Assembly (NCBI GenBank): GCA_905221095.1
Contig: CAJNBV010000002.1
Coordinates: 124,001-188,000, forward strand
DNA from: a bacterium
GTDB lineage: Bacteria; Bacillota; Bacilli; Lactobacillales; Streptococcaceae
Reading direction: 5' to 3'
Length of the DNA: 64,000 bases
A program made the position numbers and the translations under genes. The stretch's first letter is position 1, and each line of letters begins with the position of its first letter. The notes beneath the pieces are model-generated. The model was not told the DNA's origin and searched no databases. It saw only the letters and a list, made by a program, of their open reading frames with translations. Positions 34,827-44,379 of this stretch are shown one piece after another.

Positions 34827-35024
34827 TTATTCCTTTGCATTCTTTTGCATTCCTTGGTAAAACGTTGTTAAATCAACGTTTTTTGTTTTTGTCTTTGGTA
34901 TTCTTCTGCGGAAAAGGAGTCACAGAAGGAGTCAAAAACAGACCCTAAAGCAGACCTTCTTTTTTTAAAAAGGGATACAAAAAAGGATACAACATTTGTC
35001 GCATCCTAGAAATATGTTTTTCCA
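34827..35024 (+). other. ssrA to tRNA-Ser spacer, possible scar
   Basis: About 200 AT-rich bases without a convincing gene. It holds a terminator (34858-34886) and short direct repeats: GGAGTCA twice, CAGACC twice, GGATACAA twice. The 3' end of ssrA is a common integration site, and these repeats could be the remains of an element, but no integrase or second copy of the ssrA end is visible. Confidence 0.4.
34858..34886 (+). terminator. Terminator of ssrA
   Basis: AAAACGTTG / CAACGTTTTTT stem with a short loop and T tail. Confidence 0.75.
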
Positions 35025-35112
35025 CGGAAGACATGGGATTCGAACCCACGCACGCTGTTACACGCCTACCGCGTTTCCAACACGGCCTCTTAAGCCTCTT
35101 GAGTAATCTTCC
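35025..35112 (-). tRNA. tRNA-Ser (anticodon GGA)
   Basis: 88 nt on the minus strand. Acceptor GGAAGAT / GTCTTCC with discriminator G, anticodon loop TTGGAAA between CCGTG and CGCGG, a long variable arm typical of serine tRNAs, and T-loop GGGTTCGAATCCC. It reads UCC and UCU. CCA is not encoded. Confidence 0.95.
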
Positions 35113-35188
35113 AATACTTACTCAAATAGTCTACCATAAAGGCCCTTATCTTGCAATAAAAATTCTGGAAATAAGAGAAATGATAGAG

Positions 35189-35232
35189 TTTGAAAGAAAG
35201 TGACAAAAAATGCTTGACTTTGAAAGAAAGTG
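35189..35232 (+). promoter_or_regulatory. Direct-repeat operator of the fru operon
   Basis: TTTGAAAGAAAGTG occurs at 35189-35202 and 35219-35232, exactly 30 bp apart. The second copy begins at the last base of the -35 box. Spaced direct repeats are the usual form of DeoR-family operators, so the FruR-type repressor encoded next is the expected binder. Confidence 0.7.
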
Positions 35233-35241
35233 TGATAGAAT
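35214..35241 (+). promoter_or_regulatory. Promoter of fruRKA
   Basis: TTGACT at 35214-35219, 16-base spacer, TAGAAT at 35236-35241. Confidence 0.8.
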
Positions 35242-35247
35242 GAATAG

Positions 35248-35261
35248 TGTAAACGATAACA
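35248..35261 (+). promoter_or_regulatory. CcpA-type cre site of the fru operon
   Basis: TGTAAACGATAACA is a full match to TGNAARCGNWWWCA and lies at the predicted transcription start, where CcpA would block initiation when glucose is present. Confidence 0.8.
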
Positions 35262-35273
35262 GGAGGTGATTCG

Positions 35274-36014
35274 GTGTTAAAAACAGAGCGGAAGCAACTG
35301 ATTTTAGAGGAGTTAAATCAACACCATGTAGTTTCTCTAGAAAAATTAGTTAGTTTGCTAGAAACGTCAGAATCAACGGTTCGAAGAGACTTGGATGAGT
35401 TGGAAGCAGAAAACAAGCTTCGTCGCGTGCATGGTGGAGCAGAACTCCCCCACTCCTTACAGGAAGAAGAAACCATTCAAGAAAAATCTGTCAAAAACCT
35501 TCAAGAGAAGAAGCTACTAGCTCAGAAGGCTGCCTCTCTCATCAAGGAACAAGATGTCATCTTTATCGATGCTGGAACAACGACAGCCTTTTTGATTCAT
35601 GAATTGGGTAATAAGAATGTCACAGTTGTGACCAACTCTATTCACCATGCTGCACAGTTGGTTGAAAAGCAGATTCCGACTGTCATGGTTGGAGGAAGTG
35701 TCAAGACAGCTACGGATGCTAGTATCGGGGGCGTTGCTCTTAACCAGATTAACCAATTGCACTTTGACCGTGCCTTTATCGGGATGAATGGTGTGGACGA
35801 TGGCTATTATACGACTCCTGATATGGAAGAGGGAGCTGTGAAACGAGCTATTTTGGAGAATGCCAAACAGACTTATGTCTTGGTGGATTCGTCAAAAATT
35901 GGACAAACTTGCTTTGCTAAGGTAGCACCACTCAAACGAGCAATTGTTATCACAAGTCAGGGGCATGAGCTCTTGCAGACAATAAAAGAAAAAACGGAGG
36001 TAATAGAAGTATGA
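35274..36014 (+). CDS. fruR: DeoR-family fructose operon repressor
   Basis: 246 aa. N-terminal helix-turn-helix with the DeoR signature LLETSESTVRRDLDELEAENKLRRVHGGAEL, then a sugar-phosphate-sensing isomerase-like domain (IFIDAGTTTAFLIHEL, VVTNSIHHAAQL, FIGMNGVDDGYYTTPDMEEG). By position it senses fructose 1-phosphate and represses fruRKA, including itself. GTG start at 35274 with the strong site AGGAGGTGAT. Overlaps fruK by 4 bases. Might also be named lacR-like in older annotation, but the neighbours say fructose. Confidence 0.92.
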   Translation: MLKTERKQLILEELNQHHVVSLEKLVSLLETSESTVRRDLDELEAENKLRRVHGGAELPHSLQEEETIQEKSVKNLQEKKLLAQKAASLIKEQDVIFIDAGTTTAFLIHELGNKNVTVVTNSIHHAAQLVEKQIPTVMVGGSVKTATDASIGGVALNQINQLHFDRAFIGMNGVDDGYYTTPDMEEGAVKRAILENAKQTYVLVDSSKIGQTCFAKVAPLKRAIVITSQGHELLQTIKEKTEVIEV

Positions 36015-36922
36015 TTTATACAGTCACACTTAATCCATCCATTGACTATATCGTGCGCTTGGACCAAGTCCAAGTTGGTAGTGTCAATCGTATGGACAGT
36101 GATGATAAGTTCGCTGGAGGGAAAGGAATCAATGTCAGTCGTGTTTTAAAACGCTTGGGTATTCCCAATACAGCGACTGGATTTATCGGAGGATTTACTG
36201 GTAAATTTATCACAGATACCCTTACGGAGGAAGAAATCGAGACACGTTTTGTCCAAGTGGCAGAAGATACTCGTATCAATGTCAAGATTAAAGCGGACCA
36301 AGAAACAGAAATCAATGGAACGGGTCCAAACGTGGAACCGGCTCAGTTAGAAGAATTGAAAGCTATTTTGTCTAGTTTGACTGCAGAAGATACAGTTGTG
36401 TTTGCGGGTTCAAGTGCTAAGAACCTAGGGAATGTCGTCTACAAGGATTTGATTGCCTTGACTCGTCAGACAGGTGCGCAAGTGATTTGTGATTTTGAAG
36501 GACAGACCTTGATTGATAGTTTGGGCTACCAGCCACTTCTTGTAAAACCAAACAACCATGAACTTGGAGCTATCTTTGGAGTGAAACTTGAAAGTTTGGA
36601 CCAAATTGAGAAATATGCTCGTGAGCTACTAGCTAAAGGTGCGCAAAACGTCATTATCTCTATGGCTGGGGATGGTGCTCTTCTTGTCACATCTGAGGGA
36701 GCTTACTTCGCTAAACCAATCAAGGGAACAGTGAAAAATTCAGTTGGGGCTGGTGACTCTATGGTTGCTGGATTCACAGGTGAATTTGTCAAATCAAAAG
36801 ACGCAGTAGAAGCCTTCAAATGGGGAGTAGCTTGTGGAACAGCAACTACATTCTCAGATGACTTGGCAACAGCAGAATTTATTAAAGAAACATATGAAAA
36901 AGTTGAGGTAGAAAAACGATGA
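36011..36922 (+). CDS. fruK: 1-phosphofructokinase
   Basis: Phosphorylates fructose 1-phosphate, made by FruA, to fructose 1,6-bisphosphate. 303 aa, a PfkB/ribokinase-family enzyme. IYTVTLNPSIDYIVRLD at the N-terminus, substrate motif DDKFAGGKGINVSRVLKRLG, ATP site KGTVKNSVGAGDSMVAGF with the catalytic Asp. Overlaps both neighbours by 4 bases (ATGA), so the three genes are tightly coupled. Confidence 0.96.
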   Translation: MIYTVTLNPSIDYIVRLDQVQVGSVNRMDSDDKFAGGKGINVSRVLKRLGIPNTATGFIGGFTGKFITDTLTEEEIETRFVQVAEDTRINVKIKADQETEINGTGPNVEPAQLEELKAILSSLTAEDTVVFAGSSAKNLGNVVYKDLIALTRQTGAQVICDFEGQTLIDSLGYQPLLVKPNNHELGAIFGVKLESLDQIEKYARELLAKGAQNVIISMAGDGALLVTSEGAYFAKPIKGTVKNSVGAGDSMVAGFTGEFVKSKDAVEAFKWGVACGTATTFSDDLATAEFIKETYEKVEVEKR

Positions 36923-38871
36923 AAATTCAAGACCTATTGAGAAAAGATGTCATGTTACTGGATTTGCAGGCAACTGAAAAAACAGCTGTCATCGAAGAAA
37001 TGATTAAAAGTTTGACAGATCACGGTTATGTAACAGATTTTGAAACATTTAAAGAAGGAATTTTGGCGCGTGAAGCTTTGACTTCTACAGGATTGGGTGA
37101 CGGAATCGCTATGCCTCACAGCAAAAACGCTGCTGTCAAAGAAGCTACAGTTCTCTTTGCTAAGTCAAATAAGGGTGTTGATTATGAGAGCTTGGATGGG
37201 CAAGCAACTGACCTCTTCTTTATGATTGCAGCTCCAGAAGGTGCCAATGATACTCACTTGGCAGCCTTGGCAGAATTGTCTCAATACTTGATGAAAGACG
37301 GTTTTGCTGACAAGCTTCGTCAAGCAACGTCAGCTGACCAAGTTATTGAACTTTTTGACCAAGCTTCAGAAAAAACTGAAGAGTCTGTTCAAGCGCCTGC
37401 CAATGAAACTGGTGACTTTATCGTAGCTGTTACAGCTTGTACAACAGGTATTGCCCACACTTACATGGCCCAAGAATCCCTTCAAAAAGTGGCTGCTGAA
37501 ATGGGTGTTGGGATCAAGGTTGAAACTAACGGTGCCAGCGGTGTTGGAAATCAACTAACTGCAGAAGATATCCGCAAGGCTAAAGCTGTTATCATCGCAG
37601 CAGACAAGGCCGTTGAAATGGATCGTTTCGATGGTAAGCCAATGATTAATCGTCCGGTTGCTGACGGTATCCGTAAGACAGAAGAGTTGATTAACTTGGC
37701 TCTTTCTGGAGATGCTGAAGTTTACCGTGCTACTAATGGAGCAAAAGCTGCAACCGCAAGCAATGAAAAACAAAGCCTTGGTGGTGCCTTCTACAAACAC
37801 TTGATGAGTGGTGTATCTCAAATGTTGCCATTCGTTATCGGTGGTGGTATCATGATTGCCCTTGCTTTCTTGATTGACGGTGCTTTGGGTGTTCCAAATG
37901 AAAATCTTGGCAATCTAGGTTCTTACCATGAACTAGCTTCTATGTTCATGAAAATCGGTGGAGCAGCCTTTGGCTTGATGCTTCCAGTCTTTGCAGGATA
38001 TGTTGCCTACTCTATCGCTGAAAAACCAGGTTTGGTAGCAGGTTTCGTGGCTGGTGCTATTGCCAAAGAAGGTTTTGCCTTTGGGAAAATCCCTTATGCC
38101 GCAGGTGGTGAAGCAACTTCAACTCTTGCAGGTGTCTCATCTGGTTTCCTAGGTGCCCTTGTTGGTGGATTTATCGCAGGTGCCTTGGTTCTTGCTATTA
38201 AGAAATATGTTAAAGTTCCTCGTTCACTTGAAGGTGCTAAATCAATCCTTCTCTTGCCACTTCTTGGAACAATCTTGACAGGATTTGTCATGCTAGCTGT
38301 TAACATCCCAATGGCAGCAATCAACACTGCTATGAATGACTTCCTTGGCGGTCTTGGAGGCGGTTCAGCTGTCCTTCTCGGTATCGTCCTTGGTGGAATG
38401 ATGGCTGTTGACATGGGGGGACCAGTCAATAAAGCGGCTTATGTATTTGGTACAGGTACGCTTGCCGCTACTGTTTCTTCAGGTGGTTCTGTGGCTATGG
38501 CATCAGTTATGGCTGGAGGAATGGTGCCACCACTTGCAATCTTTGTCGCAACTCTTCTTTTCAAAGATAAATTTACTAAGGAAGAACGTAACTCAGGTTT
38601 GACAAATATCATCATGGGCTTGTCATTTATCACTGAGGGAGCGATTCCATTTGGTGCCGCTGACCCAGCTCGTGCAATCCCAAGCTTCATCCTTGGTTCA
38701 GCTGTAGCAGGCGGACTCGTTGGTCTTGCTGGAATCAAACTCATGGCTCCACACGGAGGAATCTTCGTGATTGCCCTTACTTCAAATTCCCTTCTTTACC
38801 TTGCCTCTGTCTTGGTAGGGGCAATCGTAAGTGGTGTGGTCTATGGTTACCTCCGCAAACCTCAAGCATAA
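36919..38871 (+). CDS. fruA: PTS fructose transporter subunit EIIABC
   Basis: Takes up fructose as fructose 1-phosphate. 650 aa with IIA-IIB-IIC order. IIA (about 1-150) has its phosphohistidine in [17 protein letters not shown] (about 170-265) has the phosphocysteine in [17 protein letters not shown], the fructose-type signature. IIC (about 295-645) carries eight or more TM segments with [17 protein letters not shown] and [11 protein letters not shown]. Last gene of fruRKA. Confidence 0.96.
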   Translation: MKIQDLLRKDVMLLDLQATEKTAVIEEMIKSLTDHGYVTDFETFKEGILAREALTSTGLGDGIAMPHSKNAAVKEATVLFAKSNKGVDYESLDGQATDLFFMIAAPEGANDTHLAALAELSQYLMKDGFADKLRQATSADQVIELFDQASEKTEESVQAPANETGDFIVAVTACTTGIAHTYMAQESLQKVAAEMGVGIKVETNGASGVGNQLTAEDIRKAKAVIIAADKAVEMDRFDGKPMINRPVADGIRKTEELINLALSGDAEVYRATNGAKAATASNEKQSLGGAFYKHLMSGVSQMLPFVIGGGIMIALAFLIDGALGVPNENLGNLGSYHELASMFMKIGGAAFGLMLPVFAGYVAYSIAEKPGLVAGFVAGAIAKEGFAFGKIPYAAGGEATSTLAGVSSGFLGALVGGFIAGALVLAIKKYVKVPRSLEGAKSILLLPLLGTILTGFVMLAVNIPMAAINTAMNDFLGGLGGGSAVLLGIVLGGMMAVDMGGPVNKAAYVFGTGTLAATVSSGGSVAMASVMAGGMVPPLAIFVATLLFKDKFTKEERNSGLTNIIMGLSFITEGAIPFGAADPARAIPSFILGSAVAGGLVGLAGIKLMAPHGGIFVIALTSNSLLYLASVLVGAIVSGVVYGYLRKPQA

Positions 38872-38887
38872 AAATTAGATATAAAAT

Positions 38888-38926
38888 GAAAAAGATTGGA
38901 CCGTTTGGTGTAGTCTTTTTCTCTTT
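38888..38926 (+). terminator. Terminator of fruRKA
   Basis: GAAAAAGA / TCTTTTTC outer stem with an inner ACC/GGT pairing, then CTCTTTC. Moderate quality. Confidence 0.5.
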
Positions 38927-38945
38927 CCGAAATGCCTGTGAAATA

Positions 38946-38954
38946 TGGTATAAT
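38946..38954 (+). promoter_or_regulatory. Extended -10 promoter of ftsK, probably leaderless
   Basis: TGG-TATAAT with TATAAT at 38949-38954, six bases before ATG 38961. No good -35. Confidence 0.7.
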
Positions 38955-38960
38955 AGAAGA

Positions 38961-41264
38961 ATGGCAAACAAAAATACAAGTAAAACAAGACGGAGACCGT
39001 CTAAAGCAGAACTCGAAAGAAAAGAAGCGATTCAACGAATGTTGATTTCATTAGGAATCGCGATTTTATTGGTTTTCGCAGCTTTTAAATTAGGAGCTGC
39101 AGGTATCACTCTTTACAATTTAATTCGCTTGCTGGTGGGGAGCCTAGCTTATTTGGCAATATTTGCCCTTTTAATCTATCTCTTCTTTTTCAAGTGGATC
39201 CGAAAACAGGAAGGGCTTCTATCAGGCTTTTTCACTATATTTGCGGGCTTACTCCTGATTTTTGAGGCCTACTTGGTTTGGAAATATGGCTTAGATAAGT
39301 CCGTTCTAAAAGGAACCATGGCTCAGGTTGTGACTGATTTGACTGGTTTTCGAACGACCAGTTTTGCTGGTGGAGGCTTGATTGGTGTTGGACTCTATGT
39401 GCCAACTGCCTTTCTCTTCTCAAATATAGGTACTTACTTTATTGGTTCTATCTTGATTTTAGCTGGAGCCCTCCTAGTTAGTCCTTGGTCTGTTTACGAT
39501 ATTGCTGAATTTTTCAGTAGAGGCTTTGCTAAATGGCGGGAAGGACATGAGCGCCGAAAAGAGGAACGCTTTGTCAAACAAGAAGAAAAAGCTCGTCAAA
39601 AGGCTGAGGAAGAGGCTAGATTAGAAAAAGAAGCGGCTGAGAAAGCCTTGCTAGATTTGCCTCCTGTCGATATGGAAACAGGTGAAATTCTGACAGAGGA
39701 AGTTGTGCAGGATATTCCACCTATGCCTGAAGAAGAGTGGGTGGAACCAGAAATTATCTTGCCTCAAGCTGAACATGAGTTCCCCAATCAAGAAGAAACA
39801 TTTGATGATGAAGATGTTCAGGTCGATTTTTCAGCCAAAGAAGCCCTTGAATACAAACTTCCAAGCTTACAACTTTTTGCCCCTGATAAACCAAAAGACC
39901 AGTCTAAAGAGAAGAAAATTGTCCGAGAAAATATCAAAATCCTAGAAGAAACCTTTGCTAGCTTTGGTATCAAGGTGACGGTGGAACGGGCTGAAATTGG
40001 TCCATCCGTGACTAAATATGAAGTCAAGCCAGCAGTCGGTGTACGAGTCAACCGCATTTCCAATCTAGCAGATGACCTCGCTCTTGCCTTGGCTGCCAAG
40101 GATGTCCGGATTGAAGCTCCAATCCCAGGGAAATCTCTCGTTGGAATCGAGGTTCCTAACTCTGAAATTGCGACTGTGTCCTTCCGCGAACTATGGGAAC
40201 AATCTCAAACCAAGCCTGAAAATCTCTTAGAGATTCCTCTTGGTAAGGCAGTTAATGGCACTGCAAGAGCTTTTGACCTTTCTAAAATGCCCCACTTGCT
40301 AGTCGCAGGTTCAACGGGATCAGGGAAGTCAGTAGCAGTTAACGGCATTATCGCTAGCATCCTCATGAAGGCGAGACCCGATCAAGTTAAATTTATGATG
40401 GTCGATCCCAAGATGGTTGAGTTGTCTGTTTACAATGATATTCCCCACCTCTTGATTCCAGTTGTAACCAATCCACGCAAGGCCAGCAAGGCCCTGCAAA
40501 AGGTGGTGGATGAGATGGAAAATCGTTATGAACTTTTTGCCAAGGTGGGAGTTCGTAATATTGCAGGTTTTAATGCCAAGGTGGAAGAGTTCAATGCCCA
40601 GTCTGAGTACAAGCAGGTTCCGCTACCACTCATTGTCGTGATTGTGGATGAGTTGGCTGACCTCATGATGGTGGCTAGCAAGGAAGTAGAAGATGCTATC
40701 ATTCGTCTTGGGCAGAAGGCGCGTGCTGCTGGTATCCACATGATTCTTGCAACCCAGCGTCCATCTGTTGATGTCATATCTGGGTTGATTAAAGCCAATG
40801 TCCCATCTCGAGTGGCGTTTGCGGTTTCATCTGGTACAGACTCTCGTACGATTTTGGATGAAAATGGAGCAGAAAAACTGCTTGGCCGAGGAGACATGCT
40901 CTTTAAACCGATTGATGAAAATCATCCAGTTCGTCTGCAAGGTTCCTTTATCTCGGATGATGATGTTGAACGCATCGTAAACTTTATCAAGGCTCAGGCA
41001 GATGCGGACTACGATGAGAGTTTTGATCCAGGTGAGGTTTCTGAAAATGACGGTGAATTTTCAGATGGTGAAGCTGGTGGAGATCCGCTTTTTGAAGAAG
41101 CCAAGGCTTTGGTCATCGAGACGCAGAAAGCCAGTGCGTCCATGATTCAGCGTCGTTTGTCAGTTGGATTTAACCGTGCGACCCGTCTTATGGAAGAACT
41201 GGAGATGGCAGGTGTCATCGGTCCAGCTGAAGGTACCAAACCAAGAAAAGTTTTACAACAATAA
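38961..41264 (+). CDS. ftsK: DNA translocase FtsK/SpoIIIE
   Basis: Pumps chromosome DNA across the closing septum. 767 aa from ATG 38961 (MANKNTSK). Four to five N-terminal TM segments (about 30-185), a charged linker rich in Glu and Lys (about 200-310), the RecA-like motor with Walker [15 protein letters not shown] and Walker [12 protein letters not shown], and a C-terminal winged-helix gamma domain ([23 protein letters not shown]) that reads KOPS/SRS signals. A reading from 38886 would start in the fruA terminator and cross the -10 box. The last six bases before ATG are AGAAGA, so translation is either leaderless or uses a very weak site. Confidence 0.95.
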   Translation: MANKNTSKTRRRPSKAELERKEAIQRMLISLGIAILLVFAAFKLGAAGITLYNLIRLLVGSLAYLAIFALLIYLFFFKWIRKQEGLLSGFFTIFAGLLLIFEAYLVWKYGLDKSVLKGTMAQVVTDLTGFRTTSFAGGGLIGVGLYVPTAFLFSNIGTYFIGSILILAGALLVSPWSVYDIAEFFSRGFAKWREGHERRKEERFVKQEEKARQKAEEEARLEKEAAEKALLDLPPVDMETGEILTEEVVQDIPPMPEEEWVEPEIILPQAEHEFPNQEETFDDEDVQVDFSAKEALEYKLPSLQLFAPDKPKDQSKEKKIVRENIKILEETFASFGIKVTVERAEIGPSVTKYEVKPAVGVRVNRISNLADDLALALAAKDVRIEAPIPGKSLVGIEVPNSEIATVSFRELWEQSQTKPENLLEIPLGKAVNGTARAFDLSKMPHLLVAGSTGSGKSVAVNGIIASILMKARPDQVKFMMVDPKMVELSVYNDIPHLLIPVVTNPRKASKALQKVVDEMENRYELFAKVGVRNIAGFNAKVEEFNAQSEYKQVPLPLIVVIVDELADLMMVASKEVEDAIIRLGQKARAAGIHMILATQRPSVDVISGLIKANVPSRVAFAVSSGTDSRTILDENGAEKLLGRGDMLFKPIDENHPVRLQGSFISDDDVERIVNFIKAQADADYDESFDPGEVSENDGEFSDGEAGGDPLFEEAKALVIETQKASASMIQRRLSVGFNRATRLMEELEMAGVIGPAEGTKPRKVLQQ

Positions 41265-41267
41265 AAA

Positions 41268-41303
41268 AATAGCTTCTTTCCAAGTTTGGAGGGAGCTATT
41301 TTA
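41268..41303. terminator. Bidirectional terminator between ftsK and the minus-strand hypothetical
   Basis: AAATAGCT / AGCTATTT outer stem with CCA/TGG inside, A-rich on the left and T-rich on the right. Confidence 0.65.
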
Positions 41304-41307
41304 CTGG

Positions 41308-41739
41308 CTATTGATTACTTTTATTTTTTGAACTAGAAGTATTATTGGACTGTTTTTCATTATCAGCGGCAGGTTTACTCGGAGCAGGAGTAGAAGAATC
41401 CTGAGTTGATGTTTTCTGCTCTTCTTTTTTCTCTTCCTTGACGCTAGATTTTGGTGTTTCTTCTTGCTGTGTTTTTTCTTGAGTAGCGTTAGTTTCCTTA
41501 TTGGGACTAGTGTTTTCCTTAGGTGATTCCTTTTGAATTTCTTTGACAATGGTTGTCGTCTGGCTTGTCGTAGGTTCTTTTTTAGTATCTTTATTATTAT
41601 CTAGGGCGTTCATGATCGTGATACTTGCGGTAATCAAGCCAAGGATACTAGCGATTGTAGCAACGGTTTTTTGAAAGACCGTGAAGCCTTTTTTGAGATG
41701 TTCTGTTTTTGGTTTTGAAGTTCTACGATAATTAGACAT
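41308..41739 (-). CDS. Single-pass membrane protein with charged low-complexity tail
   Basis: 143 aa. A basic N-terminus (about 1-22), one TM (about 24-46), then about 95 residues made almost only of Lys, Glu, Ser, Thr, Gln, Asn and Pro. The positive-inside rule puts the tail outside the cell. No LPXTG motif. I do not recognise a function; similar short proteins occur beside ftsK in mitis-group streptococci. Start ATG 41739 with AAAGGAGAG upstream. The coding sequence has long A runs, a possible source of frameshift variants. Confidence 0.7.
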   Translation of the reverse strand: MSNYRRTSKPKTEHLKKGFTVFQKTVATIASILGLITASITIMNALDNNKDTKKEPTTSQTTTIVKEIQKESPKENTSPNKETNATQEKTQQEETPKSSVKEEKKEEQKTSTQDSSTPAPSKPAADNEKQSNNTSSSKNKSNQ

Positions 41740-41817
41740 ACATTCTCTCCTTTAATTAAAGTTTATTATACCGCATTTCTTTAAAAAAATCTTAAAAAAA
41801 AGAGGAATTGCCCTTTC

Positions 41818-41846
41818 TTGTCGCAGGCTCCGTTTCATGATACAAT
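41818..41846 (+). promoter_or_regulatory. Promoter of the cysteine desulfurase-thiI operon
   Basis: TTGTCG at 41818-41823, 17-base spacer, TACAAT at 41841-41846. Confidence 0.7.
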
Positions 41847-41878
41847 AGAAGGAGTGATTTTAGAAAGCGTGAGAAAAC

Positions 41879-43021
41879 ATGATTTACTTTGATAATTCGG
41901 CGACGACCAAGCCCTATCCTGAAGCCCTTGAAACCTATATGCAGGTGGCTTCAAAAATTTTAGGAAATCCATCTAGTCTCCATCGTTTGGGAGACCAGGC
42001 AACACGAATCTTAGATGCTTCCCGTCAACAGATTGCAGATTTAATTGGCAAGAAAAGTGATGAAATCTTCTTTACTTCTGGTGGAACAGAAGGAGATAAC
42101 TGGGTCATCAAGGGTGTGGCCTTTGAAAAATCCCAGTTTGGTAAGCACATCATCGTATCAGCCATCGAACATCCGGCAGTCAAAGAGTCAGCCCTCTGGT
42201 TGAAATCTCAAGGTTTTGAGGTGAATTTTGCTCCAGTTGATGAAAAAGGATTTGTGGATGTTGAGGCTTTAGCAGATTTGATAAGACCTGATACGACCCT
42301 CGTCTCTGTCATGGCTGTGAACAATGAAATCGGCTCTATCCAGCCTATTAAGGCTATTTCAGAACTCTTGGCAGACAAGCCAACTATTTCCTTCCACGTT
42401 GATGCTGTTCAAGCACTTGCTAAGATTCCAACTGAAAAATACCTGACAGAACGAGTGGATTTTGCGACCTTCTCGAGTCACAAGTTCCACGGAGTTCGTG
42501 GTGTTGGTTTTGTCTATATCAAGTCTGGCAAGAAGATTACGCCCCTTTTAACAGGTGGTGGTCAGGAGCGTGATTATCGTTCGACAACTGAAAATGTTGC
42601 AGGGATTGCAGCGACAGCCAAGGCTCTCCGTTTGTCTATGGAAAAGCTAGATATCTTTACTAGCAAGACTGGGCAGATGAAGGCAGTGATTCGCCAAGCT
42701 CTTCTCGACTATCCGGATATTTTTGTCTTCTCTGATGAGGAAGATTTTGCCCCTCATATCCTGACTTTTGGAATTAAGGGTGTTCGTGGTGAGGTCATTG
42801 TTCACGCCTTTGAAGACTATGATATTTTCATTTCTACAACCTCGGCTTGTTCATCCAAGGCTGGGAAACCTGCAGGCACCTTGATAGCCATGGGAGTGGA
42901 TAAGGATAAGGCCCAGTCAGCTGTGCGTCTTAGCCTAGACCTTGAAAATGATATGAGTCAGGTCGAGCAGTTTTTGACCAAGTTAAAATTGATTTACAAT
43001 CAAACTAGAAAAGTAAGATAG
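41879..43021 (+). CDS. Cysteine desulfurase (IscS/NifS-like)
   Basis: PLP enzyme that takes sulfur from cysteine and holds it as a persulfide for transfer. 380 aa. N-terminal [13 protein letters not shown] lysine in [14 protein letters not shown], and the catalytic Cys in [13 protein letters not shown]. The gene is immediately followed by thiI (8-base gap), so in this place it most likely feeds sulfur to ThiI for 4-thiouridine in tRNA, as NifZ does in B. subtilis. The ribosome site is weak (GTGAGAAA). Confidence 0.92.
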   Translation: MIYFDNSATTKPYPEALETYMQVASKILGNPSSLHRLGDQATRILDASRQQIADLIGKKSDEIFFTSGGTEGDNWVIKGVAFEKSQFGKHIIVSAIEHPAVKESALWLKSQGFEVNFAPVDEKGFVDVEALADLIRPDTTLVSVMAVNNEIGSIQPIKAISELLADKPTISFHVDAVQALAKIPTEKYLTERVDFATFSSHKFHGVRGVGFVYIKSGKKITPLLTGGGQERDYRSTTENVAGIAATAKALRLSMEKLDIFTSKTGQMKAVIRQALLDYPDIFVFSDEEDFAPHILTFGIKGVRGEVIVHAFEDYDIFISTTSACSSKAGKPAGTLIAMGVDKDKAQSAVRLSLDLENDMSQVEQFLTKLKLIYNQTRKVR

Positions 43022-43029
43022 GAGCATTC

Positions 43030-44244
43030 ATGCAGTATTCAGAAATTATGATTCGCTATGGAGAGTTGTCAACCAAGGGTAAAAACCGTATGCGTTTCAT
43101 CAATAAACTTCGCAATAATATTTCAGACGTTTTGTCTATCTATCCCCAAGTTAAGGTAACGGCAGATCGCGACCGTGCCCACGCTTACCTCAATGGAGCT
43201 GATTACACAGCAGTAGCAGAATCACTCAAGCAAGTCTTCGGGATTCAGAATTTTTCTCCAGTGTATAAGGTCGAAAAATCTGTAGAAGTTCTGAAGTCTT
43301 CTGTGCAAGAGATTATGCAGGACATCCACAAGGAAGGGATGACCTTTAAGATTTCTAGTAAGCGTAGCGACCACAACTTTGAACTCGACAGTCGTGAACT
43401 CAATCAAACACTTGGAGGGGCTGTTTTCGAAGCAATTCCAAATGTGCAAGCTCAGATGAAAAATCCGGACATCAATCTTCAGGTGGAGATTCGTGAGGAG
43501 GCGGCTTATCTTTCCTATGAAACCATTCGAGGGGCAGGTGGCTTGCCAGTGGGAACTTCTGGGAAGGGCATGCTTATGTTATCAGGGGGAATTGACTCAC
43601 CTGTAGCTGGCTATCTAGCTCTTAAACGTGGGGTAGATATTGAGGCCGTTCACTTTGCCAGCCCACCTTATACTAGTCCTGGTGCCCTCAAGAAAGCGCA
43701 GGATTTGACTCGTAAATTGACCAAGTTTGGTGGCAATATCCAGTTTATCGAAGTGCCTTTTACAGAGATCCAAGAGGAAATTAAGGCCAAGGCGCCAGAA
43801 GCCTACCTCATGACCTTGACGCGTCGTTTTATGATGAGGATTACCGATCGTATCCGTGAGGTCCGAAATGGTTTGGTTATTATCAATGGGGAAAGCCTTG
43901 GTCAAGTAGCCAGTCAGACTCTTGAAAGTATGCAGGCGATTAACGCTGTGACTAGCACACCAGTCATCCGACCTGTGGTTACTATGGACAAATTGGAAAT
44001 CATTGACATCGCCCAGGAAATCGATACCTTTGAAATCTCTATCCAACCTTTTGAAGACTGTTGTACGATTTTTGCACCTGACCGTCCTAAAACCAATCCT
44101 AAGATTAAGAATGCAGAGCAGTATGAAGCACGCATGGATGTTGAAAGTTTGGTTGAGCGAGCAGTGGCTGGAATCATGATTACTGAGATCACACCGCAGG
44201 CTGAAAAAGATGAAGTAGATGACTTGATTGACAATCTGCTCTAA
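43030..44244 (+). CDS. thiI: tRNA 4-thiouridine synthase ThiI
   Basis: Adds sulfur to U8 of tRNA. 404 aa: ferredoxin-like start and THUMP domain (about 60-165), then the PP-loop ATPase with [17 protein letters not shown]. There is no C-terminal rhodanese domain, as usual in Gram-positives, so sulfur relay must rely on the desulfurase and on a Cys such as the one in [16 protein letters not shown]. Start at ATG 43030 after GATAGGAGC. Ends before a strong hairpin at 44279. Confidence 0.95.
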   Translation: MQYSEIMIRYGELSTKGKNRMRFINKLRNNISDVLSIYPQVKVTADRDRAHAYLNGADYTAVAESLKQVFGIQNFSPVYKVEKSVEVLKSSVQEIMQDIHKEGMTFKISSKRSDHNFELDSRELNQTLGGAVFEAIPNVQAQMKNPDINLQVEIREEAAYLSYETIRGAGGLPVGTSGKGMLMLSGGIDSPVAGYLALKRGVDIEAVHFASPPYTSPGALKKAQDLTRKLTKFGGNIQFIEVPFTEIQEEIKAKAPEAYLMTLTRRFMMRITDRIREVRNGLVIINGESLGQVASQTLESMQAINAVTSTPVIRPVVTMDKLEIIDIAQEIDTFEISIQPFEDCCTIFAPDRPKTNPKIKNAEQYEARMDVESLVERAVAGIMITEITPQAEKDEVDDLIDNLL

Positions 44245-44278
44245 TCAGAAAATCCAAAAGAATTTAGAAAATTAAATG

Positions 44279-44327
44279 AAAAAGTTAGTTTTTAATCCAA
44301 AAATGGAAGAAAAACTGACTTTTTTTC
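44279..44327 (+). terminator. Terminator of thiI
   Basis: AAAAAGTTAGTTTTT pairs with AAAAACTGACTTTTT (one wobble) around a 16-base loop and continues into TTT. Confidence 0.75.
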
Positions 44328-44335
44328 TTAAACTG

Positions 44336-44344
44336 TGATATAAT
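44336..44344 (+). promoter_or_regulatory. Extended -10 promoter of the esterase/ATP-grasp cluster
   Basis: TGA-TATAAT with TATAAT at 44339-44344. Confidence 0.65.
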
Positions 44345-44379
44345 AAGAATAAATTTTGAATATAGAGAGTTTTCTGACA

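Noticed and set aside
34766..34948. 60-aa ORF over the 3' end of ssrA
   Set aside because: It overlaps the tmRNA tRNA-like end and its terminator and has no ribosome site.
34482..35112. Prophage or integrative element at ssrA
   Set aside because: No integrase, no att duplication of the ssrA end, and ordinary core genes on both sides.
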